Assembly (NCBI GenBank): GCA_947173485.1
Contig: CAMWFH010000001.1
Location: 310,001-374,000, forward strand
Length of the DNA stretch: 64,000 nucleotides
From: an uncultured Clostridia bacterium
GTDB taxonomy: Bacteria > Bacillota > Clostridia > Oscillospirales > Oscillospiraceae
Direction of reading: 5' to 3'
Position numbers and translations under genes: made by a program. The notes under the pieces were generated by a model, which had not been told where the DNA came from, searched no databases, and saw nothing but the letters and a program-made list of their open reading frames with translations. Positions 61,138-64,000 of this stretch are shown one piece after another. Position 1 is the stretch's first letter. Each line of letters begins with the position of its first letter.

Positions 61138-61298
61138 AGCACTTCTTTCTTGGGCGCTCTCGCGCCCTTTCTTGGTATCATTTGGCATCATACCGTATAA
61201 AAACGCGGAGATAGGCTTACAACAGCTATGGCGGGCGCATATCCCATGGGCCTCCGTCATAGTTGTTTCGTATAGAGCGTTCTAAAGGAGGGGTCTCG

Positions 61299-61598
61299 AT
61301 GCGGGTATGGATCTATGGGGACAGCCTGGAGCAGATCCAGGCATTGACCAAGGAGGCAGCCGGCGCGGGCGGCCTGGTGGCGGGGACCTCCCTTTGCGCG
61401 AAAAGCGGCGCGGCGTTCCCCCAGAGCGGCTTAGCGCCGGCGGTATCCGCCGCGATACGGGGCAAGATCGACCTGCTGCTCCTCCCCTCGTTCGACCTAT
61501 TGGGGGACAAAGTCCAGGCGGACCAAACGATAGAGCTGTTCCAGAGCTACGGCGTCTCGGTCAGGTCCGCCTCCAGCAGCGGCAGCAGCAGCTCCTGA
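61299..61598 (+). CDS. Small resolvase-like (serine recombinase N-domain fold) protein
   Basis: 99 residues from the ATG at 61299 with AAAGGAGGGG upstream, a strong ribosome binding site. The pattern MRVWIYGDSLEQIQALTKEA, CAKSGAAFPQSGL, IRGKIDLLLLPSFDLLGDK and FQSYGVSVRSAS follows strand/helix order of a serine-recombinase catalytic domain (YARVS, SG, RPGL, DxLLVxxxDRLGR). The catalytic Ser and Arg residues are mostly missing and there is no DNA-binding domain, so it is not an active recombinase. The last 52 bp overlap the end of jetD on the other strand. Function unknown. Confidence 0.55.
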   Translation: MRVWIYGDSLEQIQALTKEAAGAGGLVAGTSLCAKSGAAFPQSGLAPAVSAAIRGKIDLLLLPSFDLLGDKVQADQTIELFQSYGVSVRSASSSGSSSS

Positions 61599-62815
61599 TA
61601 GCCGGCATAGCCGGACCGCCCGACCGCCTCCGCGGTCTCCGCCAGGGCCGTCCCGGCACAGCCGGGCAGGAGCGACCGGCTGGCGGGGCTCAGCGCTATG
61701 TCCGAGCGGCACAGGCCATGATCCTGGGGCGACATATGCCAGGGCCGCAGCAGCCGGGGATGGCGGCTGCACAGCTGCGTCGCGATGGACAGGCCCTTGC
61801 CGTCCAGGTCGCCGGAGTAGAACAGGGCGGTGCCCTCCGCCGCCAGCAGATCGATCAGCCGCAGCGCCGCCACCGAGGGCTGGCCGGAGGTACAGACCAG
61901 GGGGGAGTGGAACTGGGCAGCCTGGTCGCAGAGCTGGGTGAACACCATCTCGTTCTCCACGATATAGGCCCGCCCGGAGGGGCTCCGCGCGCCCGTCAGC
62001 CTGGACAGATTGGCCAGGGACAGGGTACATATCTCATGGGCCTGCCGGAAGGCCCGGTGGGCGGGGTGCTCCTCCTCCCCTTTGTAAAGGATGAGCCCCA
62101 CCTGGGAGACCAGGCTAGAGATGCTGTCGCACAGGATGCCGTTCTCATAGTACAGGCTGTCCCGCTGCTCCGCGCCCTTTGGCAGCTCCGTCCCGGAGTG
62201 GAAGGCCAGCAGGTGCAGGAACAGTTTCCCCGATAGGGTCCCCTGGTCCAGGGCATGGGGATCCCCGGAGGTCTCCGCGCTGAGGACGGCCAGCCGGACC
62301 AGACCGCCAGGGGCCCGCTCCAGCCGGTCCATGCCCCGGCAGGCCTGGGACAGACTGCGTCCCAGGGCCTCCGGCGCCCTGGCGGCCTCCCGGCGGAGGA
62401 GGGGCGTCTCCTCTGCCGCCCGGAGCCATCCCAGGCTGGTCTCTCCCTCCGCCTCCTCTGCCGCCTGGCGGAGAAGGGCGGACAGGCGGCGGTCCACCCC
62501 CGCCCTGGCCTCCTTTTTGGTCTGGATCTCGATGCCGAAATACGCCTCCAGCACCTCCTGTAGACTGGCCCCCTGAAAAGCCCCCCTTTGCAGCTCCGCC
62601 TCGAAGGCGGCGGTCTGGAACCGCAGCGGGGGAGAAAAGGAGCAGCCAAAGAAGCTCCGGGCCGCCTCGCACTCCTCCCGGCTGGCGTCCGGCAGGCAGA
62701 CGCTCCCCGCCGGCCGGCCAAAGCGCTGGTACTTTTTCAGCAGCTCCGTCAGGATGCGCCGGTAGCCGGGGCGGGTCTTGAAATAGGCCGCGCAGGCCCT
62801 GGCCTGTTCGCTCAT
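61547..62815 (-). CDS. jetD: Wadjet type II JetD nuclease (TIGR02679 family)
   Basis: 422 residues. The N-terminal helical region starts YFKTRPGYRRILTELLKKYQRFGR, then LVRLAVLSAETSGDPHALDQGTLSGKLFLHLL in pieces. The C-terminal DUF2399/TOPRIM domain has ENEMVF, SGQPSVAALRLIDLL and YSGDLDGKGLSIA, the acidic DxD metal site of topoisomerase-VI-A-like nucleases. In Wadjet systems JetD cuts small circular DNA that the JetABC SMC-like complex has loop-extruded. The start overlaps the stop of jetC by 4 bp. Confidence 0.85.
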   Translation of the reverse strand: MSEQARACAAYFKTRPGYRRILTELLKKYQRFGRPAGSVCLPDASREECEAARSFFGCSFSPPLRFQTAAFEAELQRGAFQGASLQEVLEAYFGIEIQTKKEARAGVDRRLSALLRQAAEEAEGETSLGWLRAAEETPLLRREAARAPEALGRSLSQACRGMDRLERAPGGLVRLAVLSAETSGDPHALDQGTLSGKLFLHLLAFHSGTELPKGAEQRDSLYYENGILCDSISSLVSQVGLILYKGEEEHPAHRAFRQAHEICTLSLANLSRLTGARSPSGRAYIVENEMVFTQLCDQAAQFHSPLVCTSGQPSVAALRLIDLLAAEGTALFYSGDLDGKGLSIATQLCSRHPRLLRPWHMSPQDHGLCRSDIALSPASRSLLPGCAGTALAETAEAVGRSGYAGYQELLLPLLEADLTETP

Positions 62816-64000
62816 AGGCTGTCCTCCAGGGTCCGCTGGGTGCCGTTCCAGTGGTAGCGCAGGATCGTGACCACCGGGGCGTCAGGCGGGTGGTGCATCT
62901 CGGCGATGTCCAGGTCGGCCACGCAGGCGTAGCAGCCCCAGAGCGCCTGAGAGTTGATGATATAGTCGAAATCCAGGATCCCCATCAGCTCGAACATGGC
63001 GCTGATGTTCTGGTCGTCCACCCCGGCAAAGGCCTCGTCCAGGGCCAGCAGCTGGGGACAGGCCTCCCCGCTCTTCTGATACTGGGCCGAGACGGCGGCA
63101 AAGAGGGGCACATACACAGCCATGGCCTTCTCCCCGCCGCTGAACCGGTTGAAGGCCCGGTCGGACAGCTCCCGCTTCCCCTCTTTGCCCCGCTGGTAGA
63201 ACAGGTGGAACTCATACCAGCTCCGATAATCCAGGACCGAGCGGATCAGGTCGGCGTAGTTGACCGATACCCCCCGGACATGGGCCTCCTCCCTAGCGCG
63301 CTTGACCCTGCTGCGGAAATGGGCGGAGACCTTCTGGCTGTCCTCCGGCGTGCGCAGGGCCCGGTCCTTGTTCAGCAGGGTGACCAGATGGGCGGTGTCC
63401 AGCTCGCCCTCCCCCTCTGACCGCTTCTCCTTCCAGTCTAAGCTGAAGGTCAATCCCATGGAGGTGGTCAACGTAGCCATCAGGGCGGTCATATCCCGCT
63501 CCTCGATGCGGGCCCGCAGCTTTTGGTTGATGGTCTCCGTCAGGATGTTCTCGAACAGCTCCCGGTCTCGGTCCTCTAAAATGCTCCCGGTGGAGTCGAT
63601 ATCGGCCTGGAGGGACCGGATAAAGTCGTAGAGGGACAGCTCCTTCCCGCCCTTCTTCAACAGGATGCACAGGCGCTGCCGGAGGTGGCCGGTCCGGGCC
63701 GGGGCGTCAAAGACCAGCCTGATCTCCGGGTGATAGCCCAGAAGGCTGCTGTTGGACCGCTGGTAGTTGCTCCGCAGGGCATCCGCCATATGATCCGGCG
63801 TATATTTCCGGTCGGCGGGCAAGATCTTACTGGCCGCCTGCCGGGCCCGCTCCTCCAGATCCAGCGTCTCGTCCAGCCCGGAGAAGCCCAGGGCCAGGTC
63901 CTCCAAAAAGTAGCGCTCCAGGTCCTGCTCCTCGATGGTGGCGTTCAGCAGGTCCCCCTTCCGCTGCTCGATCAGAGCGCCGGCGCTCTTCACCTGCTCC
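62812..64000 (-). CDS. jetC: Wadjet type II JetC SMC-like ATPase (TIGR02680 family), C-terminal part
   Basis: The frame is open to the window edge; at least 396 residues of the C-terminus are present. The ABC signature RFSGGEKAMAVYVPLFAA, Walker B QLLALDEAFAGVDDQN and the following INSQALWGCY switch region identify an SbcC/MukB-like head. The Walker A and coiled-coil arms lie outside the window. JetA and JetB should be further upstream (beyond 64000). It forms the motor that recognises plasmids by their small circular topology. Confidence 0.88.
   Translation of the reverse strand, partial: EQVKSAGALIEQRKGDLLNATIEEQDLERYFLEDLALGFSGLDETLDLEERARQAASKILPADRKYTPDHMADALRSNYQRSNSSLLGYHPEIRLVFDAPARTGHLRQRLCILLKKGGKELSLYDFIRSLQADIDSTGSILEDRDRELFENILTETINQKLRARIEERDMTALMATLTTSMGLTFSLDWKEKRSEGEGELDTAHLVTLLNKDRALRTPEDSQKVSAHFRSRVKRAREEAHVRGVSVNYADLIRSVLDYRSWYEFHLFYQRGKEGKRELSDRAFNRFSGGEKAMAVYVPLFAAVSAQYQKSGEACPQLLALDEAFAGVDDQNISAMFELMGILDFDYIINSQALWGCYACVADLDIAEMHHPPDAPVVTILRYHWNGTQRTLEDSL

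Overview
The window is GC-rich, with Shine-Dalgarno sites before nearly every gene, many TTG and GTG starts, and Firmicute families throughout: PadR/DUF2812, TctABC, ABC-F, RNase J, HPr/EI, L-serine dehydratase AB, SLH-domain surface proteins. This combination fits a gut Oscillospiraceae genome of the Flavonifractor/Lawsonibacter/Pseudoflavonifractor kind. The taxon is inferred from gene content, because no rRNA is present.

Layout. 1-2.9 kb: the start of a secreted CBM + GH18 protein, a double-HTH regulator, tRNA-Val(GAC), an SDR oxidoreductase and a PadR/DUF2812 pair behind a consensus promoter. 4.15-16.4 kb (minus): one compact block of about 18 phage structural genes. It holds small and large terminase, portal, protease, capsid, connectors, contractile sheath and tube, LysM and hub proteins, spike, gp25, baseplate J and XkdU-like protein. 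It has no tape measure, tail fibre, lysis, integrase, repressor or replication gene. 16.5-18.5 kb: RidA and a SUKH protein. 18.6-27.3 kb (minus): a long housekeeping run, murF, ABC-F, DUF218, flavodoxin, prfA, tsaC, coaE and M18 aminopeptidase; the last two share an open frame with no stop between them. 27.4-28.3 kb: a second SUKH-like protein.

28.3-28.7 kb is the most unusual non-coding stretch. On the minus strand a consensus promoter, a cobalamin-riboswitch-like aptamer and two intrinsic terminators follow one another with no gene behind them. Then come a NadD-NADAR fusion (28.75-29.8), a tctCBA transporter operon with its divergent LysR regulator (29.95-34.3), a Sau3AI-type restriction-modification system with Vsr (34.4-37.5), a P-type-ATPase-like membrane pseudoenzyme (37.5-39.7), rlmB, ftsH and a DUF6809-like protein.

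43.3-64 kb: an SLH/S1C protease, ptsH-ptsI (the HPr lacks the usual regulatory Ser46), apbE-sdaAB-sdaAA, RNase J with a long structured leader, a DMT transporter, a mpg-HAD-CPBP operon, a cation/proton antiporter, a hybrid histidine kinase behind an SLH polysaccharide deacetylase, and the 3' end of a type II Wadjet anti-plasmid locus (JetC part, JetD) that leaves the window. A small resolvase-like protein lies convergent to jetD.

Best candidates for something new: the gene-less cobalamin riboswitch transcript, the tape-measure-less contractile particle cassette, the P-type ATPase pseudoenzyme, and the NadD-NADAR fusion.
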